Below are positions 1 through 9,545 of a DNA stretch of 64,000 nt, piece after piece. Every line of letters begins with the position of its first letter. Within the stretch, counting starts at the first letter, position 1. The translations under genes were made by a program, and so were the position numbers. The notes beneath the pieces were generated by a model that saw only the letters and a program-made list of their open reading frames with translations, searched no databases and was not told the DNA's origin. Source of the DNA: Gremmenia infestans (Eukaryota > Ascomycota > Leotiomycetes > Helotiales > Hamatocanthoscyphaceae); the NCBI GenBank assembly GCA_032629725.1, contig JAFEVB010000004.1:1488001-1552000 (forward strand). The letters are read 5' to 3'.

Positions 1-3000
1 ATTTAAATAAGAGCTCTCCGTCTTTGGAAGGGATTAACGAAGAATTTCGTCATATTGCGCCAAAGCTATCGATTTTCTCATTCTACGAAACCCTCACCAC
101 AGCTGTCGGGCCCAAGAGGATGATGGTTCTCGAAAAAGACTCCTCTATTCTAGGGTATCCAAAAGAGGTATCAAGAGCGCTGAATGCTGATCATCATGAT
201 GTCTGCAAGTACTCAAGTCCACAGGACCCAAATTATCTGAGCGTACGCAACGCTTTGAAGACCCTTGTTAGGAGATATCATGCCAAGGGTATTCAGGTGA
301 TGGACACTCAGATGTTGGATGAGGTCAAAGGTATCGAGATTGTCCTCGGGACGACGTTCTCGTCTGCGGAGGATGATTTTATCACTTTCCGTCGATGGTG
401 GCTGGCAGGAACCTGTGACTGGCTGCTTGAAGAACCGGCTATTCAAGAATGGTGCAAATACTCGCAGGACTCTCAACTTCTTTGGTTTAGCGGACCTCCC
501 GCCAGTGGCAAATCCATCATGTCGACGCATATCATTGATCATCTCAAGCAGGCTGGAATCGCGTGCCAGTATTATTTCTTTAAATTTGGAGACCCAACAA
601 AACGTTCATTAAGCGGCTGGCTGAGGTCGCTAGCCTACCAGATTGCCAGAGACGTTCCAGACTTCCGGCGTATACTAATTGACCTTTCGGCGCAGGGACT
701 GAGACTCGAGAAAGCCGACTCGACATTGATATGGCAGAAAATCTTCGAATCTAGCCTTTTCAAATTGGAACTTGACCAACCACTCTTCTGGGTTGTCGAT
801 GGCTTGGATGAGTCCGAATCACCCAAGGCATTATTAGAGATATTGCAAACTCTACGATTTTCGAAGACGCCCATACATTTGATGATGTTCAGCCGTAGGA
901 CGGAACCTTTGCAACTCGCATTTGATCGATTGTCCAGCATGCTGAAAGTTAGAGCAATAGAGAACGACGGGCGCGGCCACACCTCCAGCGACATTCGCGT
1001 ACTAGTGGGAAAAGAAATCATGCACTTGCGAGGCAGCGACACGCTAAAACAGCAAGTCACCGAGAATATTATGAATCGTGCTTCAAGCAACTTTCTTTGG
1101 GTTCGCTTAGTACTTGAGGAAATACTAGCTTGCCACACCGAAGCTGCCATCCAAGAGACTTTGGACGAGATCCCAGATGATATGACGAAGCTTTATGAGC
1201 GCATGGAAGCTGCTATACTGAGCAAGCGCGGAAAGTCTAACCGAATGCTCGCAAAGACGCTGCTCCAATGGACAATTTGTGCCCATCAGTCTCTGACACT
1301 GACCGAACTTTCTCAAGCCTTGAGACCTGAGTTCCCAGAATTCATAGACCTCAAACGCACGATCCAAGATGTATGCGGGCAATTTGTGATGGTAGATCAG
1401 ACATCCCACGTAGAGATGGTGCATCAAACTGCTCGTGACTACCTCACACAGATGTCAGAGAGTGTGATTGCGATCGACACCAAGCAAGCCCATATTCTCT
1501 TGTTCCAAAAGACTATATCGGTATTAGTAGAACCCAGATTACGATCTATACTCAGCCAAAATCGGAATGCGCTCAGAAATACAGATCCATTCATTTTCTA
1601 TGCTGCCACATCTTGGATGTACCATCTACGACATGCTGACACGACATCTGATGAAACTTTGGACGCACTCATGGCTATGTTTAAAGGACCAGTGGTGCTC
1701 AGCTGGATTCACTCATTGGCCCTGATTGGTCGTCTTGAGGTGCTCGTCAGAGCAGCGAAGGTACTCACCACGTTCGTTCGGACGACACGCAGATCAAATT
1801 CTACGAAGAATCCGCTACTTCATCGTCTCTCTGATCTGGAGCAACTTGATATGTGGATCGTTGATCTGATTAAGATTGTTGCGAAGTTCAGCAGGCACTT
1901 GATCTCAGAACCCACTTGTATCTATAAGCTTATTCCTCCTTTCTGCCCCTCGAATTCCGCATTATTTCAGCAATTTTACAGCCCGGAGGTAGCTGAAGTC
2001 GCTGTCTCTGGCATCTCAAATCATGCTTGGAATGACAATTTGGCCCGGATCAACTTGCCTCATGAGGATCGCGCTTGGCAGATTTGTTGTGCAGGAGAGC
2101 TTATTGCTGTTCTAGGGGCTGCGGGCTCTATATATATATGGAATGCTTCGAATTTCGTGGAAGTGCAAACTTTGCGTCACCACGAACCCATTACGGCGAT
2201 GTGCTTTAACTCAAAAGGGTCCAATTTGGTCACATACGGTCTAAGAAGCACCAAGCTCTGGTCTACCCCATCCGGTCTTCTATTGGCATGCACTCAGAAT
2301 CCAGCTGACAGCAAGGCCATGGCAATTACTTTTGGGCACAATGACACCAAGATACTTGCCGCAGGAGACGATAAGAATGTGCGTGTGATCGACACCGATG
2401 ACTTCGATTCGGGCTGGCATTCATTAGATTCTGCTCTATTGAAGGAGGACCCTTATATCGAAGGTACTGTCGTTAACTCTCCGATGTGGATGGCTTTCAA
2501 TGGAGATACGACACAGGTTGGAGTGTGTTACAGAGGATTTCCTCTCTCGGTCTGGTCACTCGAGGAAAACCGATGCATTGGCAGATGCAAACGCGCCAAA
2601 GAAATACGATATGACGGAGCCCGCGCTTCCACCAGCTGGTTTGCCGTGGACCGCTTTACCTGGAACCCGATCTCCGGGCATGTCATCGGCATTTACAAAA
2701 ATGGCTGCATCTTCAAGTGGCATCCAATAACTGGTGAATACCAAGAGGTTCAATCTGGGGCTGATGAGGTTGCTGCTAGTCCTGATGGCAAGCTTTTTAC
2801 AACTAGCAACAGTAACGGGACAGTCAAGGTGTGGAACTTTACATACTTCAGTGTCATATACCAACTGTCATCTGCAGATCTTGTCACTGGTTTATCATTC
2901 AGCCCTGATTCTCGTCGCTTCTACGATTTGAGAGGATGCTCGGTTAACGCATGGGAGTCCAACAGTCTTATTCGTTTCTCGGAAGCAGAAGAAGCTTTCA

Positions 3001-4151
3001 GCGACACAGCCAGCGAAGACCAGTCGCCCCATTCTATGTCCCAGGTCTCAGAAGCAAGTCTTTCGGAATATGAAGCGATTTCTGTTGTTTCCGTAGCACC
3101 AGACGATTTCACTTACTGCGTAGGGAATGAAGAAGGTTCGGCACTTCTGTTTGATACGAGGACCCAGACATCCGTCGAGCTAGCGAGGTTTTCTAACTTC
3201 CTTAGTGTGATACATGTAACCTGGAGCCATGATGGCAGTTATGTTGCTATTGCGGATTTGGGTGGCGACATTGTTGTTAGAGCGATTGACCAGAAAGAAG
3301 CCAAGACTGGCAATCGGATTAAGTCCATGCCCACTCCTAAAGTCGATCTCAAAGGACGGAGTATTCATCAAATGATGTTTAATCATAACGCAAGCCTACT
3401 ATTGGTGCTAAGCGACGACTACCTACAGATGTGGGCAGTGGAGCAACAAAGAATAACGAAATCTGCACGAATCAAGGATGGTAGTAGTCGAAAATGGCTG
3501 CAACACCCGTTGCAGAAAGACCATTTTCTTGGATTTGGAACAGATGATGTGTGCGCTTACAAATGGGATACAATGGAAGAATACACTATGTGGATATATC
3601 AACAGGATCAACTTAGAACAACGAAGCACAACAGCGAAGCAAAACCTAATTCTAGCAAAGACTACTCTTTTTATTTCCAACACTCATCTCTGAGCTCCGA
3701 CGACGACCAAAGCCAGGTCTCAAGAGTCAGCAAAGCTATTCATACCCAGGACGGCAGACACACCCTTATACAGATCAAGAGCACATCTTCACAAGGTCGC
3801 GTCACTAAAAGAATCCTCATTTTCGAGCAATCTGCATTTCAAGATGCAGCAGGTGGTCCAGCACTATACACCTTCATTGATCCACATATAAATGCAATGA
3901 TAGAAGTGCCGCTGGGTATCCTGTCTGGCTCAAGGTTGGTCTTCTTGGATCAAGATCTCTGGGTATGTACATACAGGCCAGGATTGGCCAAGATCTCCGA
4001 AGGCTTGAAACGACACTTCTTCATACCTCGTGATTGGACAAGCAGTGACAGTCTGGAAAATTGTAGGATGATGGACGATGGCACGATCTTATGTCCGAGG
4101 GACGACGAGGTTGCGGTAGTAAGAAGCAGGTTGGATATCGAGGGCTTCTGA
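1..4151 (+). CDS. NLR-like protein: SesB-type hydrolase tail, NACHT, WD40 repeats (5' end outside window)
   Basis: Predicted intracellular STAND receptor of the fungal heterokaryon-incompatibility/NLR type. The frame is open to the left edge with no ATG before the first conserved block, so the start lies upstream. Counting from nt 24, residues 10-85 resemble the end of a SesB-like serine hydrolase: a SFYETL block, then LNADHHDVCKY carrying the likely catalytic His, then DPNY..VRNAL. The NACHT domain follows, with Walker A GPPASGKS at about 157-164 and Walker B LFWVVDGLDE at about 254-263. From about residue 670 to the end there are degenerate WD40 repeats, the presumed ligand sensor. In this family the hydrolase is the effector, NACHT drives oligomerisation and WD40 recognises the trigger; that role is inferred here. 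The visible part, about 1,380 codons, has no break. Confidence in NACHT-WD40 is high and in the SesB assignment moderate. Confidence 0.85.
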   Translation, partial: LNKSSPSLEGINEEFRHIAPKLSIFSFYETLTTAVGPKRMMVLEKDSSILGYPKEVSRALNADHHDVCKYSSPQDPNYLSVRNALKTLVRRYHAKGIQVMDTQMLDEVKGIEIVLGTTFSSAEDDFITFRRWWLAGTCDWLLEEPAIQEWCKYSQDSQLLWFSGPPASGKSIMSTHIIDHLKQAGIACQYYFFKFGDPTKRSLSGWLRSLAYQIARDVPDFRRILIDLSAQGLRLEKADSTLIWQKIFESSLFKLELDQPLFWVVDGLDESESPKALLEILQTLRFSKTPIHLMMFSRRTEPLQLAFDRLSSMLKVRAIENDGRGHTSSDIRVLVGKEIMHLRGSDTLKQQVTENIMNRASSNFLWVRLVLEEILACHTEAAIQETLDEIPDDMTKLYERMEAAILSKRGKSNRMLAKTLLQWTICAHQSLTLTELSQALRPEFPEFIDLKRTIQDVCGQFVMVDQTSHVEMVHQTARDYLTQMSESVIAIDTKQAHILLFQKTISVLVEPRLRSILSQNRNALRNTDPFIFYAATSWMYHLRHADTTSDETLDALMAMFKGPVVLSWIHSLALIGRLEVLVRAAKVLTTFVRTTRRSNSTKNPLLHRLSDLEQLDMWIVDLIKIVAKFSRHLISEPTCIYKLIPPFCPSNSALFQQFYSPEVAEVAVSGISNHAWNDNLARINLPHEDRAWQICCAGELIAVLGAAGSIYIWNASNFVEVQTLRHHEPITAMCFNSKGSNLVTYGLRSTKLWSTPSGLLLACTQNPADSKAMAITFGHNDTKILAAGDDKNVRVIDTDDFDSGWHSLDSALLKEDPYIEGTVVNSPMWMAFNGDTTQVGVCYRGFPLSVWSLEENRCIGRCKRAKEIRYDGARASTSWFAVDRFTWNPISGHVIGIYKNGCIFKWHPITGEYQEVQSGADEVAASPDGKLFTTSNSNGTVKVWNFTYFSVIYQLSSADLVTGLSFSPDSRRFYDLRGCSVNAWESNSLIRFSEAEEAFSDTASEDQSPHSMSQVSEASLSEYEAISVVSVAPDDFTYCVGNEEGSALLFDTRTQTSVELARFSNFLSVIHVTWSHDGSYVAIADLGGDIVVRAIDQKEAKTGNRIKSMPTPKVDLKGRSIHQMMFNHNASLLLVLSDDYLQMWAVEQQRITKSARIKDGSSRKWLQHPLQKDHFLGFGTDDVCAYKWDTMEEYTMWIYQQDQLRTTKHNSEAKPNSSKDYSFYFQHSSLSSDDDQSQVSRVSKAIHTQDGRHTLIQIKSTSSQGRVTKRILIFEQSAFQDAAGGPALYTFIDPHINAMIEVPLGILSGSRLVFLDQDLWVCTYRPGLAKISEGLKRHFFIPRDWTSSDSLENCRMMDDGTILCPRDDEVAVVRSRLDIEGF

Positions 4152-4587
4152 TTCTCCTAATACTCCGAACTGTGTCTGAGATAGTCGGCCTGTAGCACAT
4201 GCTCTGTTATGAAATTCAGGCGATACATGTGTCTTGTTATCAGTTAATTAGATGATTACAATTAAATGAGGTTCATAGGAGTTTTTTCCGGAATCAAACG
4301 TCCCACAAAAATGAAGTTGATGATTCACGTTCTTCCCTATCCATTATATCGTGATGTAGAGCCATCGAGTTCCGACGATTTTGATGATTCACATTGACCA
4401 ACTATAAATATATAGTCTCGTAATTTCGATCGAGATAGGCGCCTAGCTAACCAACCGGAAGACTTGAATTCTAGCCGCGTATTGAATCCCAGTATGTGCA
4501 TGTCTAGATCTATTAAGGGTATTGATAAGTCGCCGCTCCTACACCACCCAACGAAGCTTCGCATTCGAGGTCTACCGTACACGCAAT
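4152..4587. other. Intergenic, 436 bp
   Basis: AT-rich spacer between two plus-strand genes. It contains a TATAAATA element at 4403-4410, about 180 nt before the MFS start codon and a plausible core promoter. No other feature seen. Confidence 0.6.
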
Positions 4588-6180
4588 ATGGAATTGAAAT
4601 CCAGAGTCTCGATTGCGATCGAGCCTAAGGCCGAGGACCCCGAGTCATTGTTCTGCAATCCACTCAACGAGGATGCACTGCCAAAACAGCCGCCCTCCGA
4701 GCCTTTTCACTACACGACGTTCAACCGCAAGCAGTTGCGGCTATTGACCTTACTGCTTGGGTTGATTACCATCACATCACCTCTTACGGCCACCATCTAC
4801 TTCCCACTTTTACCACTCCTTCGATCACATTTTCACACTTCAACCCAAGCCATCAATCTTACGATCACAATTTACGTCGTGTTTCAAGCAATTTCCCCAG
4901 CGATCTTTGGACCACTTTCAGACTCGCTAGGTCGGCGACCAGTGTACTTATTCACGCTGCTTTTATACATCATTGGCAACCTGGGACTCGCACTGAACAA
5001 AAGTTCGTTGTCAGCTTTAATCGTCTTACGAGCCTTACAGAGTCTTGGTGCCAGTGCGACGCAGTCAATTACATACGGAGTCATCGCTGATGTCTGTGTT
5101 CCAAGTGCACGAGGTGGGATGAATGGACCTGTGAGTATGACACTTAACCTCGGTACTTGTATTGGTCCCGTAATTGGAGGCTTGGTTGCATACACAAGCG
5201 GCAGTTATGAATGGGTGTTCTGGGCTCTGGTTATAAGCGGTGCCGTTCTTCTAGTGACGGTTACTCTTTTTTTACCGGAGACAGCAAGAAGTATCGTAGG
5301 TAATGGAAGCGGAAGAAATGACCAGGCTTGGATAGAGGGCAGTGCTTGGACTATGATCAAGAATTGGAGACAGAGACGAAAGCAAAACATGTCGACAGTT
5401 GCAACAGGCGTTTCTGAAGTAAAAGCCAGCACACGGGGGACTCCTTTGCTGAAAAGAATCAAAATCAACAACCCCCTCGCTTGTCTCCGAGTCATTTTCC
5501 ATTATGATACTTTTCTAGCACTTTGGATGCATGGGTCTTTCTACACGGTCGACTACGCGATGGTAGCAGCTACACCTGATATCTACAAGACTATTTACCA
5601 CTTTAACGAACTGCAGATCGGGCTCTCATATTTGCCACGCGGGGTAGGCATCATCGCTGGCGGATACTGCAACGGGAAGATGATGGACTACAACTACAAG
5701 ACAGTCGCAAGAAACATTGGATGGAAAGTAGACAAGGTTTCTGGAGATGACCTGAAGAAATTCCCAATTGAACGCGCCAGATCTAGGGGTATTTACTGGC
5801 TACTGCTGATATCGACGGCAACTCTAATAGGATACGGATGGGTTGTTAAAGAACGTGCACATTTCTCTATTCTCTTAGTGCTGCAGTTTATTCAAGGGTT
5901 CTGGGGTACTTGCTTTTACACGATTTTCAATGCCTTGCTAGTAGACATATTCCCTGAAAGTCCAGCCACAGCCTCCGCATCTGCGAGTATTGTCAGATGT
6001 GCGATGGCTGCTGCGGGGGTTGCTACACTGCAACCTTCATTAGGTGCTTTGGGAAGGGGATGGTATTTTACGATTTTAGGCTTGTGGAGTGGTAGCTTTG
6101 GCGTTGCTGCCGTGGTTTTGATGCGTTGGAAGGGCTTGCAGTGGAGAGTACAGAGGCTTGAGAGAGAACTTCAACCTTGA
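4588..6180 (+). CDS. MFS transporter, DHA1 (drug:H+ antiporter) type
   Basis: Single-exon 530-residue membrane transporter. The first ATG in frame is at 4588; the open frame extends upstream only through a TTG. The N-terminal cytosolic stretch (about 60 residues) is followed by 12 predicted membrane segments. TM1 begins near LLTLLLGLITITSPL, and the MFS signature between TM2 and TM3 reads GPLSDSLGRRPVY. A long hydrophilic central loop (KNWRQRRK...) separates the two six-helix halves. The IYFPLLPLLRSHF block after TM1 is typical of the QDR/DTR-like branch of DHA1 proteins that export small toxic compounds or drugs across the plasma membrane. The substrate cannot be read from sequence. It lies between an NLR-like gene and a member of the unknown paralogue family, with no obvious pathway neighbours. 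Confidence 0.9.
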   Translation: MELKSRVSIAIEPKAEDPESLFCNPLNEDALPKQPPSEPFHYTTFNRKQLRLLTLLLGLITITSPLTATIYFPLLPLLRSHFHTSTQAINLTITIYVVFQAISPAIFGPLSDSLGRRPVYLFTLLLYIIGNLGLALNKSSLSALIVLRALQSLGASATQSITYGVIADVCVPSARGGMNGPVSMTLNLGTCIGPVIGGLVAYTSGSYEWVFWALVISGAVLLVTVTLFLPETARSIVGNGSGRNDQAWIEGSAWTMIKNWRQRRKQNMSTVATGVSEVKASTRGTPLLKRIKINNPLACLRVIFHYDTFLALWMHGSFYTVDYAMVAATPDIYKTIYHFNELQIGLSYLPRGVGIIAGGYCNGKMMDYNYKTVARNIGWKVDKVSGDDLKKFPIERARSRGIYWLLLISTATLIGYGWVVKERAHFSILLVLQFIQGFWGTCFYTIFNALLVDIFPESPATASASASIVRCAMAAAGVATLQPSLGALGRGWYFTILGLWSGSFGVAAVVLMRWKGLQWRVQRLERELQP

Positions 6181-7074
6181 ATCGAATTAAAGAGGGAAAG
6201 ACTTGATGTGAAAGAAAGTGATGAGCATTTGGATGAGATGTTGAAAGCGCATCACAGGGCTGGGAAGGTGTTTTGGAAGGGGTTTGAGTTCAGGATAGTG
6301 TTTGGACTCAATATCGAGGCTAAGAAACAAGACCATATGGCAACACAGTTTCCGAGGCTAGTATGAAAGCCGTGAGGTAGAAAATACGTCTCTTGGCACC
6401 AGTCCAGTCATCGCCGACTTCGACATTCCGCTCTCGATATTCCATTGCACTGCACGTCACCCTCTATGGACGTGTAGCCGTCAAGCAAGCAGAAATCCTA
6501 TTAGACGAATTTAGCTATTTATTCAACTATCAAGGTCTGTTTCTACTATAAGCAATCGCATTGATGCTTAAAGTTTGAGTAATATTTCGAAATCAGAGAC
6601 TTTCAGTTATTACAAACCCCGGAGGTAAGAAGACTTTACACTCTAGATCAGAGATGTAGAACGTAATGCATATATTTACTATGCAAGCAAGTCTATGAAT
6701 CATGATGTTCTCTCTCCAACTAGTATCCCGTGAAGAAGGTAAACGCCAGCAATGCAATGATAACCCTTGTGATATGCCACCAAATACTCCCTATTTCAAT
6801 GGAGACCCGAGAGAAGATCAACGCTAGCCCGCCATGCGTTTATGAGCCCATGATATACCCTTTTATCTTCCTGTAAATGCAAACCCAAACTAAAGCCTGC
6901 AATTCATTCAGGAATACCCATGATATGCGCCGCGATAGCTGAAGGTGAAAATAACCATCTTATCCATGATCAAGTGGTACCAGCGCGCAATGAATCGCAC
7001 CAATTGCAACACACACGCTGTGTTTATGTCTACCTCTCCTCTCGCACGACCTGTTTTCCCCAACCTCCATCTCA
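6181..7074. other. Intergenic, 894 bp, between convergent genes
   Basis: Low-complexity, AT-leaning sequence between the ends of the MFS gene (+) and paralogue A (-). It should hold both 3' UTRs. No RNA gene, repeat or conserved ORF recognised. Confidence 0.5.
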
Positions 7075-8346
7075 TCAATCCCACGCATGGCGCTTCTCCT
7101 TCCAATCCAGACCGCGTGCTCGTCCAGTAAACTCGGCATCATACTCCCTCCTAACCTCAATCCATATCTCCTTAAAATTACCATGAACCTTGAACCACTG
7201 CTCACCCAGGTATCTCGTCGCCCATGACTTGTGCGGAACGAATTGGGGCGTGTTCAAGTACACGGCTTGCCAGTACAGTGACCAGTCTTCGAGTATCATG
7301 AATGGCACAACGTAGTTCAGCTGTTCGGCAGTAATGTAGGTTCCAGATGTGAGGGGTGTGCGCATGGTCACTGCCAGCTGAGTCAGTGACTTGAGCTTGG
7401 TGAGGCGGCAGATGAGGCGGGTGAGGAGCATGGCTGGAGTGTTGACTTCGATCGGCGGAGAGTCTTTCAGGCGGGGAAGGGGTGCTGGTCTACCACCGTA
7501 CTGGACAATGGTTCCGGGGCTTGCTTGAGGGGTAGGGTAGTCGAGATTGATGTGGATCTGCTCGACGTGCTGGTAGAAACTGTCATCTAGCTTGTCCATC
7601 TGGGTGAGTATTGTTGGGCAGTTGGGATCCAGCGCAGAATCGAGAGCTTTGATGTCAATGTTGACTTCGACTACATTTCGAGCCCAGAACTTTGCCTTCT
7701 CCGGGGCACTCATGCTTGAGACATCCGCCAAAAACTCGTAGTGACCCTCTTTGTACTTGTCGGTTTCAAACTGAACTCGAGTTCCGTCGGCATGGATGAA
7801 ACTCTGCATCTCGGTGATGTTGTGCTTGATATCCGATGCTGTTATGATGACATTCTTCTTCGATTTATCATGTCGGTAGATGATCCAAGTTCGAGGAGCT
7901 GCTAGAGAAGGGACATAGCTGTAGGAGCCGGGCGTGGAGACTGATGATTGAGTTGATGGTGTATTCTTGTGGTATGCAGGATTGTGGGAATACAAGTTGG
8001 GAGCTTCAAGGAGAGGAATCGTTAAAGGCAGGCCTGGTTTGCTTGACATCTGCGGTGAGAAGGTAGGTGTATCTAGGGCGTTAGTAAAAAGATACTTTGC
8101 TGGGCCAGAGAAATCGACGCCAATCTTGAGAGACTGAAGTTGGTGCCCTAGATTCGGAATACCATTTGCTTTGCCTTCAAATGCTGCGTATTTTCCCTTT
8201 CCATCTCTTGGTATAACTTCTCCAATCCCCATGGCGTTAAACTCAACAGATGGCACCATTTGAGAACTAGCCATAGAGGTTTCCGCCGATTGAGAGGACA
8301 GTAGAAGCGTTTGATTTTTGGTAGATCGCTTGTTCTTGCCTGCCAT
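7075..8346 (-). CDS. Unknown-family protein, paralogue A
   Basis: Intronless 423-residue protein of a family I cannot name, and the outlying member of four in this window. The ATG is at 8346. About 165 variable, Ser/Pro-rich residues precede the family core. The core starts with SKKNVIITASDIKHN, then KYKEGHYEF..DVSSM, then KFWARNVVEVNIDIKAL, MDKL, an IHINLDYP strand, a TRLICRLTKLKSLTQLAV block and LNYVVPFMILEDW. The other copies carry the same landmarks: KKDV.I, FW.KN..E, M..L, a PLVEKL-like segment and AVPF. Alternating short strands and helices suggest a globular cytosolic domain. No catalytic motif, signal peptide or membrane segment is visible. Unlike B-D it lacks the intron before the core and has a longer N-terminus, so it may be the older copy or a processed one. 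Confidence 0.7.
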   Translation of the reverse strand: MAGKNKRSTKNQTLLLSSQSAETSMASSQMVPSVEFNAMGIGEVIPRDGKGKYAAFEGKANGIPNLGHQLQSLKIGVDFSGPAKYLFTNALDTPTFSPQMSSKPGLPLTIPLLEAPNLYSHNPAYHKNTPSTQSSVSTPGSYSYVPSLAAPRTWIIYRHDKSKKNVIITASDIKHNITEMQSFIHADGTRVQFETDKYKEGHYEFLADVSSMSAPEKAKFWARNVVEVNIDIKALDSALDPNCPTILTQMDKLDDSFYQHVEQIHINLDYPTPQASPGTIVQYGGRPAPLPRLKDSPPIEVNTPAMLLTRLICRLTKLKSLTQLAVTMRTPLTSGTYITAEQLNYVVPFMILEDWSLYWQAVYLNTPQFVPHKSWATRYLGEQWFKVHGNFKEIWIEVRREYDAEFTGRARGLDWKEKRHAWD

Positions 8347-9545
8347 CGTGTCAGCTTTGATGTGGCTATCGATGGGTAGGTATCGAGTTGAGATTGGAGC
8401 GGAGACATGAGAATATGAATGTATATGGAAGCTAATATCTCTCTGAGAAAGTTAGGCAAAAGAATTTCGATCTGCAAGTTGAGGTTGCTCCACTCTTTTG
8501 CGAGACTTTGTTTTATGATCCGGGGATTTGTCTGGATATCTTTGTCAAAGCTTGCTTTTATTGGCTTGTTTGATGTGGAATGTAACAACATCCGAACAGA
8601 GGTTGTTCTAAAGTATTTTGAAATCGCTTTCCGGTCACTGTTTCTACCAAGGAGTGATTGAAAACAGAAAAACTCCATAAATGTATGATAGATGAACTTT
8701 ATTACACTCTATGTGGGAAGCTAATATCCTAGACAGCTTATCATTTAAACACTTTCGCTTTTTCGCTTTTTCTCGCAATAGCGCCTAGCCAATGTCTATC
8801 AAGCAACAGGGAAGCAATATACGTCAGAACACTTTTCAATTTATGTTAGACGCAGCTAGTAATTATCATAGCATACCATTGACCTTTTGGGGTAAAGCAC
8901 AGCCCTACAATTATACTGACTTTGCAGTCAATCTTGTCTTTCGCTCTATCGCAGTCGCAGGGCGACGGTGAATGTTTGGATATGGATTTGTGATAAATTA
9001 TATAAAGCAGCAGAGAGGTCTTTAGTCTCTCCCTCGCATATGTTTGAGTTTATGATCAACTGGATATCGTTCTACTGTCATTCTCCTACGGAATCTAGAA
9101 CTCTCAAGAAAATCACCGCGGTCTTGAAGATGCTGTCGATCATCTTGTTCATGGCGTTGATAGCCACTTCAGTTGTTTCCTCCTGCACTATTATGATTAC
9201 CGGCCCAATTTCAGTATTCGGCGCTACAAGACGAAGGCCCAGAGCCAACAGTATGGTCGCTTACAAAATCAGCTTCCCCTCCACACTCGCTAGAAGATTC
9301 AGAGTCCTGCCTAGAGGACAGGGCTAAGCGAGGGCATTATGTGCCCAGTGAGCGCCAAGCATATCACAATATTCATAAAATAAACTTGAACCTTCTAGAA
9401 TACTGTAGAAGATTATAAGCTTAGTATATAGAAGTTACGTCCTCCAAGCTAGACGAAAGACAAAGAATTCTTTTGAGTATACCTGATTGTAAATGAATTA
9501 AAGAAATCAAGTGTGAATGAGCAGCGATACAAAGTACCACTAACT
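8347..9545. other. Intergenic, 1.2 kb
   Basis: Upstream region of paralogue A and 3' flank of the NB-ARC/TPR gene. It has pyrimidine-rich short repeats (TCGCTTTTTCGCTTTTTCTC) near 8755-8775. An open frame at 8968-9327 starts with GTG and has no recognisable homology, so I did not call it. Confidence 0.5.

Noticed and set aside
8968..9327. 119-codon plus-strand frame with a hydrophobic stretch
   Set aside because: Starts with GTG, has no homology I know and ends in low-complexity Arg/Ser. Not enough to call a small secreted protein.
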